Assembly (NCBI RefSeq): GCF_900100495.1
Contig: NZ_FNCT01000012.1
Span: forward strand, 62,001 to 126,000
Source of the DNA: Pseudomonas benzenivorans
GTDB taxonomy: Bacteria; Pseudomonadota; Gammaproteobacteria; Pseudomonadales; Pseudomonadaceae
Reading direction: 5' to 3'
Length of the DNA: 64,000 nucleotides
Shown: piece after piece, positions 24,217 through 33,258 of the stretch
Numbering within the stretch: the stretch's first letter is position 1
How the letters are laid out: every line of letters starts with the position of its first letter
Translations under genes and position numbers: made by a program
The notes under the pieces: generated by a model
What the model saw: the letters and a program-made list of their open reading frames with translations, nothing else
What the model was told of the DNA's origin: nothing
Databases searched by the model: none

Positions 24217-25716
24217 ATGAGCATTCTGTACGACGAGCGCGTCGACGGCGCGCTGCCCCGCATCGACAAGCCAGCCCTGCTGGCCGAACTGCGCGCGTGC
24301 CTGCCGGACCTGGACATCCTGCACGAGCGGGAAGACCTCAAACCCTACGAATGCGATGGCCTCTCGGCCTACCGCGCCACGCCGCTGCTGGTGGTGCTGC
24401 CCGAGCGCGTCGAGCAGGTGGAGAGCCTGCTCAAGCTGTGCCATGCGCGCGGCGTGCCGGTGGTCGCCCGCGGCGCCGGCACCGGCCTGTCCGGCGGCGC
24501 GTTGCCGCTGGAGCAGGGCGTGCTGCTGGTGCTGGCGCGCTTCAACCGGATTCTCGAGGTCAACCCGGCCGGCCGTTTCGCCCGGGTCCAGCCCGGGGTG
24601 CGCAACCTGGCGATCTCCCAGGCCGCGGCGCCCCACGGGCTGTACTACGCGCCGGACCCGTCCTCGCAGATCGCCTGTTCGATTGGCGGCAACGTCGCCG
24701 AGAACGCCGGCGGCGTGCACTGCCTGAAATACGGCCTGACCGTGCACAACCTGCTCAAGCTGGAGATCCTCAGCGCCTGCGGCGAGCGCATGACCCTCGG
24801 CTCCGACGCCCTGGACGCGCCGGGCTTCGACCTGATGGCGCTGTTCACCGGCTCCGAGGGCATGCTCGGCATCATCACCGAGGTCACCGTCAAGCTGCTG
24901 CCCAAGCCGCAGGTGGCGCGGGTACTGCTGGCCAGTTTCGATTCGGTGGAGAAGGCCGGGCGTGCGGTCGGCGCGATCATCGCCGAGGGCATCATCCCCG
25001 GCGGCCTGGAAATGATGGACAACCTGGCCATTCGCGCGGTGGAAGACTTCATCCACGCCGGCTATCCGGTCGAGGCCGAGGCCATCCTGCTCTGTGAGCT
25101 CGACGGCGTCGAAGCCGACGTGCAGGAGGACTGCCAGCGGGTCCGCGCGGTGCTGGAAGCGGTCGGCGCCAGCGAGGTGCGCCTGGCCCGCGACGAGGCC
25201 GAGCGGACCAGGTTCTGGGCCGGGCGCAAGAACGCCTTCCCGGCGGTCGGGCGCATCTCCCCGGACTACTACTGCATGGACGGTACCATCCCGCGCCGCG
25301 AGTTGCCCGGGGTGCTGCGCGGCATCGCCGAGCTGTCCGCCGAATACGGTCTGCGGGTGGCCAACGTGTTCCACGCCGGCGACGGCAACATGCACCCGCT
25401 GATCCTCTTCGATGCCAACCAGCCCGGCGAGCTGGAGCGCGCCGAGGCCCTCGGCGGCAGGATCCTCGAGCTGTGCGTGGCGGTCGGCGGCAGCATCACC
25501 GGCGAGCACGGCGTCGGCCGCGAGAAGATCAACCAGATGTGCGCGCAGTTCAACGCCGACGAACTGACGCTGTTCCACGCGGTGAAGGCCGCCTTCGACC
25601 CCAGCGGCCTGCTCAACCCCGGCAAGAACATCCCGACCCTGCACCGCTGCGCCGAGTTCGGCTCGATGCACGTGCACCAGGGCGCCTTGCCCTTCCCCGA
25701 ACTGGAGCGATTCTGA
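24217..25716 (+). CDS. glcD: Glycolate oxidase FAD-binding subunit GlcD
   Basis: The 499-residue FAD-linked catalytic subunit that oxidises glycolate to glyoxylate. The PCMH-type FAD-binding domain spans about residues 50-230 with VVARGAGTGLSGGALP and SSQIACSIGGNVAENAGG. The C-terminal FAD-oxidase domain includes NVFHAGDGNMHPLILFD and GSITGEHGVGREK with conserved histidines. It is the first gene of the glc cluster and its stop overlaps the glcE start (TGATG). The ribosome binding site is poor. A four-codon frame (24206-24220) ends in the glcD ATG. Confidence 0.97.
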   Translation: MSILYDERVDGALPRIDKPALLAELRACLPDLDILHEREDLKPYECDGLSAYRATPLLVVLPERVEQVESLLKLCHARGVPVVARGAGTGLSGGALPLEQGVLLVLARFNRILEVNPAGRFARVQPGVRNLAISQAAAPHGLYYAPDPSSQIACSIGGNVAENAGGVHCLKYGLTVHNLLKLEILSACGERMTLGSDALDAPGFDLMALFTGSEGMLGIITEVTVKLLPKPQVARVLLASFDSVEKAGRAVGAIIAEGIIPGGLEMMDNLAIRAVEDFIHAGYPVEAEAILLCELDGVEADVQEDCQRVRAVLEAVGASEVRLARDEAERTRFWAGRKNAFPAVGRISPDYYCMDGTIPRRELPGVLRGIAELSAEYGLRVANVFHAGDGNMHPLILFDANQPGELERAEALGGRILELCVAVGGSITGEHGVGREKINQMCAQFNADELTLFHAVKAAFDPSGLLNPGKNIPTLHRCAEFGSMHVHQGALPFPELERF

Positions 25717-26771
25717 TGGACGATTTCGACGCCAGCGCGGCGCTGCTGGAGCAGGTCAACCAGGCGCTCGCCCAGGGTACCGCGCTGCGCATCCGGGGCG
25801 GCGACAGCAAGGCGTTCCTCGGCCGGCCGGTCGCCGGCGAGCCGCTCGACACCCGCGCCCACCGCGGCATCGTCAGCTACGACCCGACCGAGCTGGTGGT
25901 CACGGTGCGTGCCGGCACGCCGCTGGCCGAGCTGGAGGCGGCGCTGGACGCCGCCGGGCAGATGCTCTCCTGCGAGCCGCCGCACCTGGGTGCCGGCGCC
26001 ACGGTCGGCGGCATGCTCGCCTGCGGCCTGTCCGGCCCGCGCCGGCCCTGGGCCGGATCGGTGCGCGACCTGGTGCTCGGCACGCGGGTGATCACCGGGC
26101 TGGGCAAGCAGCTGCGCTTCGGCGGCGAGGTGATGAAGAACGTCGCCGGCTACGACCTGTCGCGCCTGCTGGTCGGCAGCTACGGCTGCCTCGGCGTGCT
26201 CACCGAGGTGTCGCTCAAGGTGCTGCCCAAGCCGCGCGCCAGGCTCAGTCTGCGCCTGGAAATGGACCTCGCGCGCGCCCTGCGCCAGCTGGCCGAATGG
26301 GGCCAGCAGCCGCTGCCGATCAGCGCCGCCAGCCATGACGGCCAGGCCCTGCAGCTGCGCCTGGAGGGCGGCGAGGGCTCGGTGGCCGCGGCCCGCCAGC
26401 GGCTCGGCGGCGAGCTGCTGGATGGCGGCTACTGGCGCGACCTGAACGAACAGCGCCTGGCCTTCTTCGCCGATCCGCGGCCGTTGTGGCGCCTGGCGCT
26501 GCCGAGCACCAGCGGCGTGCTGGCCCTGCCCGGCGAGCAGCTGATCGACTGGGGCGGCGCCCAGCGCTGGCTGAAGTCCGACGCCGAGGCCGAAGCGATT
26601 CGCCGTGTGCTGAGTGAAGTCGGCGGCCACGCCAGCTGCTTCAGCGCAGGGGTGTGCGACAGCCCGTTCCAGCCGCTGGCGGCGCCGCTGCTGCGCTACC
26701 ACCGCCAGCTGAAAGCCCAGCTCGATCCGCAGGGGATCTTCAACCCTGGCCGCATGTACGCAGAGGTGTAG
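25716..26771 (+). CDS. glcE: Glycolate oxidase subunit GlcE
   Basis: A 351-residue second FAD-binding subunit of glycolate oxidase. It carries its own FAD-linked oxidase fold, with LRIRGGDSKAFLG near the start, PHLGAGATVGGMLACGLSGP and VMKNVAGYDLSRLLVGSYG in the middle, and NPGRMYAEV at the end. Length matches E. coli GlcE. Translation is coupled to glcD by an overlapping TGATG. It works in a membrane-associated GlcDEF complex. Confidence 0.96.
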   Translation: MDDFDASAALLEQVNQALAQGTALRIRGGDSKAFLGRPVAGEPLDTRAHRGIVSYDPTELVVTVRAGTPLAELEAALDAAGQMLSCEPPHLGAGATVGGMLACGLSGPRRPWAGSVRDLVLGTRVITGLGKQLRFGGEVMKNVAGYDLSRLLVGSYGCLGVLTEVSLKVLPKPRARLSLRLEMDLARALRQLAEWGQQPLPISAASHDGQALQLRLEGGEGSVAAARQRLGGELLDGGYWRDLNEQRLAFFADPRPLWRLALPSTSGVLALPGEQLIDWGGAQRWLKSDAEAEAIRRVLSEVGGHASCFSAGVCDSPFQPLAAPLLRYHRQLKAQLDPQGIFNPGRMYAEV

Positions 26772-26779
26772 GTCGATTC

Positions 26780-27997
26780 ATGCAAACGAACTTAAGTGAA
26801 CAAGCCAAGGCGCTGCCGCGCGGCGCCGAAGCCGAAAGCATCCTGCGCAGCTGCGTGCATTGCGGCTTCTGCAACGCCACCTGCCCGACCTACCAGTTGC
26901 TCGGCGACGAGCTGGACGGCCCGCGCGGGCGCATCTACCTGATCAAGCAGGTGCTCGAGGGTAGCCCGGTCACGGCCAAGACCCAGCTGCACCTGGACCG
27001 CTGCCTGACCTGCCGCAACTGCGAGAGCACCTGCCCGTCCGGAGTGGACTACCACAACCTGCTGGACATCGGCCGCGCGGTGGTCGATGCGGCGGTGCCG
27101 CGTCCGCTGGAGCAGCGCCTGCTGCGCCAAGGCCTGCGCGCGGTGCTGCCGCGTCCGGCGCTGTTCAAGGCGCTGACCCGGCTCGGCGAGGCCTTCCGCC
27201 CGCTGCTGCCGGCTAGTCTCGGGGCCAAGCTGCCGCGCCAGCTGCGCCCGGCCAAGCCGCGTCCGCCGCTGCGCCACGACCGGCGCGTGCTGCTGCTCGA
27301 AGGCTGCGTGCAGCCGGGCCTGTCGCCCAATACCAACGCCGCCACCGCGCGGGTGCTGGATCGCCTCGGCATCGGCATCACGCCGATCCGCGAAGCCGGC
27401 TGCTGCGGCGCGCTGGACTATCACCTCGACGCCCAGCAGCAGGGCCTGGCCCGCGCCCGGCAGAACATCGACGCCTGGTGGCCGGCGATCGAGGCCGGCG
27501 CCGAGGCCATCGTGCAGACCGCCAGTGGCTGCGGCGCCTTCGTCAAGGATTACGGCCACTTGCTCGAACAGGATCCGGCCTACGCGGCCAAGGCCAGGCG
27601 GGTCAGCGCCCTGGCCAAGGACCTGGTCGAGGTGCTGCAGGCCGAGCCGCTGGAAAGTCTCGGCGTGCGCGCCGACCAGCGCCTGGCCTTCCATTGCCCC
27701 TGCACCCTGCAACACGCGCAGAAGCTCGGCGGCGCGGTGGAGGGGGTGCTGACGCGTCTCGGCTTCCAGCTCAGCGCGGTGCCCGACAGCCACCTGTGCT
27801 GCGGCTCGGCCGGCACCTATTCGCTGACCCAGCCGGCGCTGTCCCGGCAGCTGCGCGACAACAAGCTGGACGCCCTGGAAAGCGGCCAGCCGCAGGTGAT
27901 CGCCACCGCCAACATCGGCTGCCAGACCCACCTCGACGGCGCCGGGCGCACCCCGGTGCGGCACTGGATCGAGCTGGTGGAAGAGGCGATGCACTGA
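26780..27997 (+). CDS. glcF: Glycolate oxidase iron-sulfur subunit GlcF
   Basis: The 405-residue electron-transfer subunit of glycolate oxidase. Two 4Fe-4S motifs lie near the N-terminus: CVHCGFCNATCP (about residues 25-36) and CLTCRNCESTCP (about 75-86). Two cysteine-rich CCG domains follow, with AGCCGALDYH and LCCGSAGTYS. It passes electrons from the flavin subunits to the respiratory chain. It starts eight bases after glcE. Longer in-frame starts would overlap glcE and lack family support. Confidence 0.97.
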   Translation: MQTNLSEQAKALPRGAEAESILRSCVHCGFCNATCPTYQLLGDELDGPRGRIYLIKQVLEGSPVTAKTQLHLDRCLTCRNCESTCPSGVDYHNLLDIGRAVVDAAVPRPLEQRLLRQGLRAVLPRPALFKALTRLGEAFRPLLPASLGAKLPRQLRPAKPRPPLRHDRRVLLLEGCVQPGLSPNTNAATARVLDRLGIGITPIREAGCCGALDYHLDAQQQGLARARQNIDAWWPAIEAGAEAIVQTASGCGAFVKDYGHLLEQDPAYAAKARRVSALAKDLVEVLQAEPLESLGVRADQRLAFHCPCTLQHAQKLGGAVEGVLTRLGFQLSAVPDSHLCCGSAGTYSLTQPALSRQLRDNKLDALESGQPQVIATANIGCQTHLDGAGRTPVRHWIELVEEAMH

Positions 27998-28012
27998 ATA
28001 TCGCGGCCACAG

Positions 28013-28072
28013 GTAGCCCGGATGCAATCCGGCAGGCGCTGGCCGCTGAGCCCCGGATTCCATCCGGGCTAC
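28013..28072. repeat. REP-like palindrome between glcF and glcG
   Basis: GTAGCCCGGATGCAATCCGG and CCGGATTCCATCCGGGCTAC are near-complementary arms around a 20-base centre. It lies in the only sizeable gap of the glcDEFG part of the cluster and would form a stable hairpin in the mRNA. Confidence 0.75.
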
Positions 28073-28116
28073 GAAACTGGCGCTGGCCAAAACGAATTTA
28101 TCGAAGAGGAAAGAAC

Positions 28117-28515
28117 ATGCACAGCAAAGCCGTACTGAGCCAGACCGAAGTCGCCCGCATCCTCAGCGCCGCCCGCGCCGAGGCGCAGCACAACGGCTGG
28201 GCCGTGGCCATCGCCGTGGTCGACGACGGCGGCCACCCGCTGGCCCTGGAACGCCTCGACGGCTGCGCGCCGATCGGCGCCTACATCGCCGGCGAGAAGG
28301 CGCGCAGCGCGGCCCTCGGCCGCCGCGAGACGAAGGGCTACGAGGAGATGGTCAACGGCGGGCGCAGCGCCTTCCTCAGCGCGCCGCTGCTGACCTCGCT
28401 GGAAGGCGGCGTGCCGGTGATCGTCGAGGGCCAGGTGGTCGGCGCGGTCGGCGTGTCCGGGGTCAAGGCCGAGCAGGACGCCCAGGTGGCCAAGGCCGGT
28501 ATCGCTGCTCTTTAA
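28117..28515 (+). CDS. glcG: GlcG/HbpS-like heme-degrading-domain protein
   Basis: A 132-residue protein of the GlcG/HbpS family (DUF336). The pattern AVVDDGGHPLALERLDG, SAALGRRETK and GVPVIVEGQVVGAVGVSGV is typical. In E. coli glcG sits in the glc operon and its exact role is not known; relatives bind heme or small ligands. AGAGGAAAG precedes the ATG at 28117. It ends at the usual family length. Confidence 0.92.
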   Translation: MHSKAVLSQTEVARILSAARAEAQHNGWAVAIAVVDDGGHPLALERLDGCAPIGAYIAGEKARSAALGRRETKGYEEMVNGGRSAFLSAPLLTSLEGGVPVIVEGQVVGAVGVSGVKAEQDAQVAKAGIAAL

Positions 28516-28543
28516 CAGTGCGGCGCAGCCGCCAACCGATGGC

Positions 28544-28648
28544 TTTCTCCCGCCGGGAGAAGGTGGCACGCAGTGACGCAAAAGGGTGCTGTGCGGCACA
28601 CGGCCCAAGCACCCTCACCCCTAGCCCCTCTCCCGGAGGGAGAGGGGA
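28544..28648. repeat. Composite palindromic repeat upstream of glcB
   Basis: Two hairpins, CTTTCTCCCGCCGGGAGAAGG and CCCCTCTCCC/GGGAGAGGGG (28625-28647), are joined by TGGCACGCAGTGACGCAAAA and CACCCTCACCCCTAG. The first half is related to the 130-bp repeat at 4315. The second hairpin ends 19 bases before the glcB start, close to its ribosome binding site. Confidence 0.7.
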
Positions 28649-28666
28649 ACAGCAAACAGGAGAAAA

Positions 28667-30847
28667 ATGATGACCGAACGCGTGAACTGCCAGCGCCTGC
28701 AGGTGGCCGCCAACCTGCAACGTTTCGTCGACCAGGAGGTGCTGCCCGGCACCGGTATCGAGCGTGAGGCGTTCTGGGCCGGCTTCGACGCCCTGGTGCA
28801 CGAGCTGGCGCCGCAGAATCGTGCGCTGCTGGCCGAGCGCGAGCGCCTGCAGGCCGAGCTGGACGCCTGGCACCGCGCCCATCCCGGTGCGGTGAGCGAC
28901 ATGCCGGCCTACCGCAGCTTCCTCGAGTCGATCGGCTACCTGCTGCCGCAACCGCAGCGGGTGCAGGCCAGCACCGCCCAGGTCGACAGCGAGATCAGCG
29001 CGCAGGCCGGGCCGCAGCTGGTGGTGCCGGTGATGAATGCCCGTTACGCATTGAACGCCGCCAACGCCCGCTGGGGTTCGCTGTACGACGCGCTCTACGG
29101 CACCGACGCGATCGGCGAAGAGGGCGGCGCCGAGAAGGGGCCGGGCTACAACGAAGTGCGCGGCGCCAAGGTGATCGCCTTCGCCCGTGCCTTCCTCGAC
29201 CAGGCCGCGCCGCTGGCCGGCGGTTCGCACGCCGACGCGGTGAGCTATCGGGTACTCGACGGCCGGCTCCAGGTGACCCTGGAGGACGGCAGCCAGACCG
29301 GCCTGGCGCAGCCGGAGAAGTTCCGCGGCTACCAGGGCGAAGCGGTGCAGCCCAAGGCCATCCTGCTGCGCAACCACGGCCTGCACCTGGAAATCCAGAT
29401 CGACCCGAACAGCCCGGTCGGCCGCACCGATGGCGCCGGGGTCAAGGACCTGCTGCTCGAGGCGGCGCTGTCGACCATCATGGACTGCGAGGACTCCATC
29501 GCCGCGGTGGATGCCGACGACAAGATCCTGGTCTACCGCAACTGGCTGGGGCTGATGCGGGGCGACCTCAGCGAGACCCTGGAGAAGGGCGGCCGGGCCA
29601 TCGTCCGCCGGCTCAATCCCGACCGCCACTACAGCGCCGCCGACGGCGGCGAGCTGCGCCTACACGGCCGTTCGTTGCTGTTGGTGCGCAACGTCGGCCA
29701 CCTGATGGGCAACCCGGCGATCCTCGACGGCGAAGGCCGCGAGATCCCCGAGGGCATCCTCGACGGGGTGCTGACCAGCCTGATTGCCCTGCATGACCTC
29801 AAGCGCCATGGCAACTCGCGCAGCGGCAGCATCTACATCGTCAAGCCGAAGATGCACGGCCCTGCCGAGGTGGCCTTCGCCGACCAGCTGTTCGGCCGCA
29901 TCGAGGACCTGCTGGGGCTGCCACGCCACTGCCTGAAGATGGGCATCATGGACGAGGAACGGCGCACCAGCGTCAACCTCAAGGCCTGCATCGCCGCCGC
30001 CAGCGCGCGGGTGGCCTTCATCAACACCGGCTTCCTCGACCGCACCGGCGACGAGATGCACACGGCCATGGAAGCCGGCGCCATGCTGCGCAAGGGCGAC
30101 ATGAAGTCGACCCCGTGGATCCAGGCCTACGAGCGCAACAACGTGCTGGTCGGCCTGAGCTGCGGCCTCGCTGGCCGCGCGCAGATCGGCAAGGGCATGT
30201 GGGCCATGCCCGACCTGATGGCGGCCATGCTCGAACAGAAGATCGCCCACCCACGGGCCGGTGCCAACACCGCCTGGGTGCCGTCGCCGACCGCCGCGGT
30301 GCTGCATGCGTTGCACTACCACCAGGTCGACGTGCAGGCAGTGCAGCGCGAGCTGGAACGGGTCGACCTGGCCGCCGAGCGCGAGCGCCTGCTCGACGAC
30401 CTGCTGAGGGTGCCGGTGGCCGCCGCGCGCAAGTGGAGCCCCGCCGAGATCCAGGAGGAACTGGACAACAACTGCCAGGGCATCCTCGGCTACGTGGTGC
30501 GCTGGGTCGAACAGGGCGTCGGCTGCTCCAAGGTGCCGGACATCCACGACGTCGGCCTGATGGAAGACCGCGCCACCCTGCGTATCTCCAGCCAGCACAT
30601 CGCCAACTGGCTGCACCACGGCGTGGTCGACGCTACCCAGGTGCGCAAGACCCTGGAGCGCATGGCCCGGGTGGTCGACGCACAGAACGCCGGCGACCCG
30701 CTGTACCGGCCGATGGCCGCGGACCTCGAGCGCTCGCATGCCTTCCGCGCCGCCAGCGACCTGGTGTTCCGGGGCCGCGCGCAGCCCAGCGGCTACACCG
30801 AGCCGCTGCTGCACGCCTGGCGCCTGCGCTTCAAGCAGGAGGCCTGA
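28667..30847 (+). CDS. glcB: Malate synthase G
   Basis: A 726-residue enzyme (725 if the second ATG is used) that condenses glyoxylate with acetyl-CoA to malate. Its length and composition fit isoform G. Key blocks: MDCEDSIAAVDADDK with Mg-binding acidic residues, GPAEVAFADQLFGRIEDLLG, MGIMDEERRTSVNLK and RKGDMKSTPWIQAYERNN. AGGAGAAAA precedes the ATG pair. Its place downstream of glcDEFG puts the enzyme that consumes glyoxylate beside the enzyme that makes it; in P. aeruginosa PAO1 glcB is elsewhere. Confidence 0.97.
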   Translation: MMTERVNCQRLQVAANLQRFVDQEVLPGTGIEREAFWAGFDALVHELAPQNRALLAERERLQAELDAWHRAHPGAVSDMPAYRSFLESIGYLLPQPQRVQASTAQVDSEISAQAGPQLVVPVMNARYALNAANARWGSLYDALYGTDAIGEEGGAEKGPGYNEVRGAKVIAFARAFLDQAAPLAGGSHADAVSYRVLDGRLQVTLEDGSQTGLAQPEKFRGYQGEAVQPKAILLRNHGLHLEIQIDPNSPVGRTDGAGVKDLLLEAALSTIMDCEDSIAAVDADDKILVYRNWLGLMRGDLSETLEKGGRAIVRRLNPDRHYSAADGGELRLHGRSLLLVRNVGHLMGNPAILDGEGREIPEGILDGVLTSLIALHDLKRHGNSRSGSIYIVKPKMHGPAEVAFADQLFGRIEDLLGLPRHCLKMGIMDEERRTSVNLKACIAAASARVAFINTGFLDRTGDEMHTAMEAGAMLRKGDMKSTPWIQAYERNNVLVGLSCGLAGRAQIGKGMWAMPDLMAAMLEQKIAHPRAGANTAWVPSPTAAVLHALHYHQVDVQAVQRELERVDLAAERERLLDDLLRVPVAAARKWSPAEIQEELDNNCQGILGYVVRWVEQGVGCSKVPDIHDVGLMEDRATLRISSQHIANWLHHGVVDATQVRKTLERMARVVDAQNAGDPLYRPMAADLERSHAFRAASDLVFRGRAQPSGYTEPLLHAWRLRFKQEA

Positions 30848-30860
30848 GCGATCCCGAAAT

Positions 30861-30919
30861 GTGGGAGGGGCTTTAGCCGCGATAGGCCGTCACACCGCTC
30901 GCCGCCCGTCCCCTCCCAC
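30861..30919. repeat. REP-like palindrome after glcB
   Basis: GTGGGAGGGGCTTTAGCCGC opens the repeat and GTCCCCTCCCAC closes it. The left half is the same as that of the repeat at 36584-36651. It lies between glcB and the permease gene and could end or attenuate the glcB transcript. Confidence 0.7.
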
Positions 30920-31096
30920 AACAGCAGCACCCGGCCCCGCTAGCCGCTGGCTGGCGGGGCTTTCGAGCATGAGCGCGGCGGCGGGCGATCCCCGCCGACG
31001 CGGCTTGTGGAGCGCAGGAGGCCATGCGCTCCCGATGCGTGACGCCGGGCCATCCCGGGAAACTGTGGTTCACAACAAATAGAAAGGACCCAACCC

Positions 31097-32797
31097 ATGA
31101 GTCAAACGCTACTGTCCATCCTCGCCTTCGTGCCGCTGGTGCTGGCGGGCGTGCTGCTGATCGGCTTCCGCTGGCCAGCCAAGTACGCCATGCCGGTGAT
31201 CTTCCTGCTCACCGCCCTGATCGGCCTGACGGCCTGGGACATGTCCCTCAACCGGGTCATCGCCTCCAGCCTGCAAGGGCTGATCCTCACCGCGGCGATC
31301 CTCTGGATCATCTTCGGTGCCATCCTGCTGCTCAACACCCTCAAGCATTCCGGCGGCATCGCCGCGATCCGCCGCGGCTTCTCGACCATCAGCCCGGACC
31401 GCCGGGTGCAGGCGCTGATCGTCGCCTGGCTGTTCGGCTGCTTCATCGAGGGCGCCTCCGGCTTCGGCACGCCCGCCGCGGTGGCCGCACCGCTGCTGGT
31501 GGCCCTCGGCTTCCCGGCCCTGGCCGCGGTGGTGCTGGGGATGATGGTGCAGTCCACCCCGGTGTCCTTCGGCGCGGTCGGCACGCCGATCCTGGTCGGT
31601 GTCGCCGGCGGCCTGGACAAGACCGGGATGAGCGCGCAGTTGCTGACCCTGGACAGCAGCTGGGAGATCTTCTTCCACCTGATCTTCTCCCGCGTGGCGA
31701 TCACCCATGGCCTGATCGGCGTCCTCATGCCGCTGATCATGGTGATGATCATGACCCGCTTCTTCGGCAAGAATCAGTCGTGGAAGGAAGGCCTGGCGGT
31801 GGCGCCGTTCGCCATCTTCACCGCGCTGAGTTTCGTCCTGCCGTACATGGCCGCGGGCGTGTTCCTCGGCCCGGAATTCCCCTCGATGATCGGCGCCATG
31901 GTCGGCCTGGCCATAGTCGTGCCGGCGGCCAAGGCGGGCTTCCTGCTGCCGAAGCAGACCTGGGATTTCGCCGAGGCGAAGGACTGGCCGGTCGAGTGGA
32001 TGGGCAAGATCGAGATGAAGCTGGACGATGTAGCGGGCAAGACGCCGATCTCCGTGCCCATGGCCTGGGCGCCCTACCTGCTGCTGGCGGTGTTCCTGGT
32101 GCTGTCGCGGATCTTCCCGCAGCTCAAGGCGGCGCTGCTGTCGATCAGCTTCGGCTGGAAGGACATCCTCGGCGAGACCGGCATTTCCGGCACCCTGGAG
32201 CCGCTGTACCTGCCGGGCGGGATCCTCTGCATGGTGGTGCTGGCCACCTTCTTCCTCCATCGCATGCGCTTCGCCGAGCTGAAGGCCGCGGTCGGCGAAT
32301 CGAGCCGCACCCTGCTGGGCGCCGGTTTCGTGCTGATCTTCACCATCCCCATGGTGCGCATCCTGATCAACTCCGGGGTCAACGGCGCCGACCTGATGTC
32401 GATGCCGGTGGCCATGGCGCAACTGGTGGCCGACAGCGTCGGCGGCGTCTACCCGATGTTCGCCCCGGCCGTGGGCGCGCTGGGCGCCTTCATCGCCGGC
32501 TCCAACACCGTGTCCAACCTGATGCTCTCGCAGTTCCAGTTCAACGCCGCCGGCCTGCTCGGGGTGTCCGGGGCGATGATGGTGGCGGCGCAGTCGGTCG
32601 GCGCCGCCGCGGGCAACATGATCGCCATCCACAACGTGGTCGCGGCTTCGGCCACCGTGGGCCTGCTCGGTCGTGAAGGCATCACCCTGCGCAAGACCAT
32701 GCTGCCGACCCTCTACTACCTGCTGGCCGCCGGCAGCCTGACGATGATCGCCATGTATGGCATGGGCGTCGCCGACCCGTTGTTGATCGTCCGCTAG
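31097..32797 (+). CDS. glcA: L-lactate/glycolate permease (LldP/GlcA family)
   Basis: A 566-residue inner-membrane permease with about 13-14 hydrophobic segments. Family blocks: EGASGFGTPAAVAAPLLVALGFP, VQSTPVSFGAVGTP and GAFIAGSNTVSNLMLSQFQF. LldP and GlcA both carry lactate and glycolate; the position after glcB matches glcA of the E. coli glc operon, so glycolate uptake is likely. AGAAAGGACCC lies before the ATG. A 250-base gap with a REP element separates it from glcB, so it may have its own promoter. Confidence 0.92.
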   Translation: MSQTLLSILAFVPLVLAGVLLIGFRWPAKYAMPVIFLLTALIGLTAWDMSLNRVIASSLQGLILTAAILWIIFGAILLLNTLKHSGGIAAIRRGFSTISPDRRVQALIVAWLFGCFIEGASGFGTPAAVAAPLLVALGFPALAAVVLGMMVQSTPVSFGAVGTPILVGVAGGLDKTGMSAQLLTLDSSWEIFFHLIFSRVAITHGLIGVLMPLIMVMIMTRFFGKNQSWKEGLAVAPFAIFTALSFVLPYMAAGVFLGPEFPSMIGAMVGLAIVVPAAKAGFLLPKQTWDFAEAKDWPVEWMGKIEMKLDDVAGKTPISVPMAWAPYLLLAVFLVLSRIFPQLKAALLSISFGWKDILGETGISGTLEPLYLPGGILCMVVLATFFLHRMRFAELKAAVGESSRTLLGAGFVLIFTIPMVRILINSGVNGADLMSMPVAMAQLVADSVGGVYPMFAPAVGALGAFIAGSNTVSNLMLSQFQFNAAGLLGVSGAMMVAAQSVGAAAGNMIAIHNVVAASATVGLLGREGITLRKTMLPTLYYLLAAGSLTMIAMYGMGVADPLLIVR

Positions 32798-32809
32798 GAC
32801 GTCGCGCCG

Positions 32810-32880
32810 CTGCCCGCCCGCCGGCGGGCAGAACCCGACTTTGGTTGGCCGGCCGCCGGGCGCTTTCCTCGCCCGGCGGC
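32810..32880 (+). terminator. Double hairpin after the permease gene
   Basis: CTGCCCGCC/GGCGGGCAG (32810-32831) is followed by GCCGCCGGGC/GCCCGGCGGC (32852-32880), a 10-bp stem with a nine-base loop. Together they probably end the glc transcript, although a strong T run is missing. Confidence 0.6.
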
Positions 32881-32946
32881 TTGGCGCTCCTGCGCATTTA
32901 CGGTAGCTTTCCTCGCGCACTACCCTGAGATTCGCCTGAGGTCGTT

Positions 32947-33114
32947 ATGAAGAAGTGGCAATGTGTGGTCTGTGGACTGGTCTACGACGAAAGCCAGGGT
33001 TGGCCGGATGAAGGCATCGCCGCCGGCACGCCGTGGCAGGACGTGCCGGAAGACTGGCTGTGCCCGGACTGCGGCGTCGGCAAGCTGGATTTCGAGATGA
33101 TCGAGATCGGCTGA
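32947..33114 (+). CDS. rubA1: Rubredoxin 1
   Basis: A 55-residue cytoplasmic one-iron electron carrier. The four Cys ligands are in CVVCG (6 and 9) and CPDCG (39 and 42), with the usual aromatic residues W4, Y13 and W37. GAGGTCGTT lies before the ATG. It is the first of two rubredoxin genes, followed by a rubredoxin reductase gene, so electrons flow from NAD(P)H through the reductase to these carriers. It differs from rubredoxin 2 at 13 of 55 positions. Confidence 0.97.
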   Translation: MKKWQCVVCGLVYDESQGWPDEGIAAGTPWQDVPEDWLCPDCGVGKLDFEMIEIG

Positions 33115-33130
33115 TCCCACGGATTGAACA

Positions 33131-33156
33131 CGGCGGCCCCAGGGCCGCCGTTTTTA
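33131..33156 (+). terminator. Terminator between the rubredoxin genes
   Basis: CGGCGGCCCC and AGGGCCGCCG form a stable stem followed by five T and ATT. It lies 16 bases after the first rubredoxin stop, so the two rubredoxins appear to be transcribed separately. Confidence 0.85.
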
Positions 33157-33258
33157 TTGGCCGTTCGATGCCCGGCCGCCGTCCGGCCGGCCCACGCTTG
33201 GCGCCCGGCGGGCATTTGGGGTACGTTCAACGGGAGTTTCCAGCGCACGGAGGCCGAT

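Noticed and set aside
23959..25677. N-terminal extension of glcC to 830 codons
   Set aside because: The extension is antisense to glcD. The ATG at 23958 starts the conserved GntR domain and operators lie just upstream.
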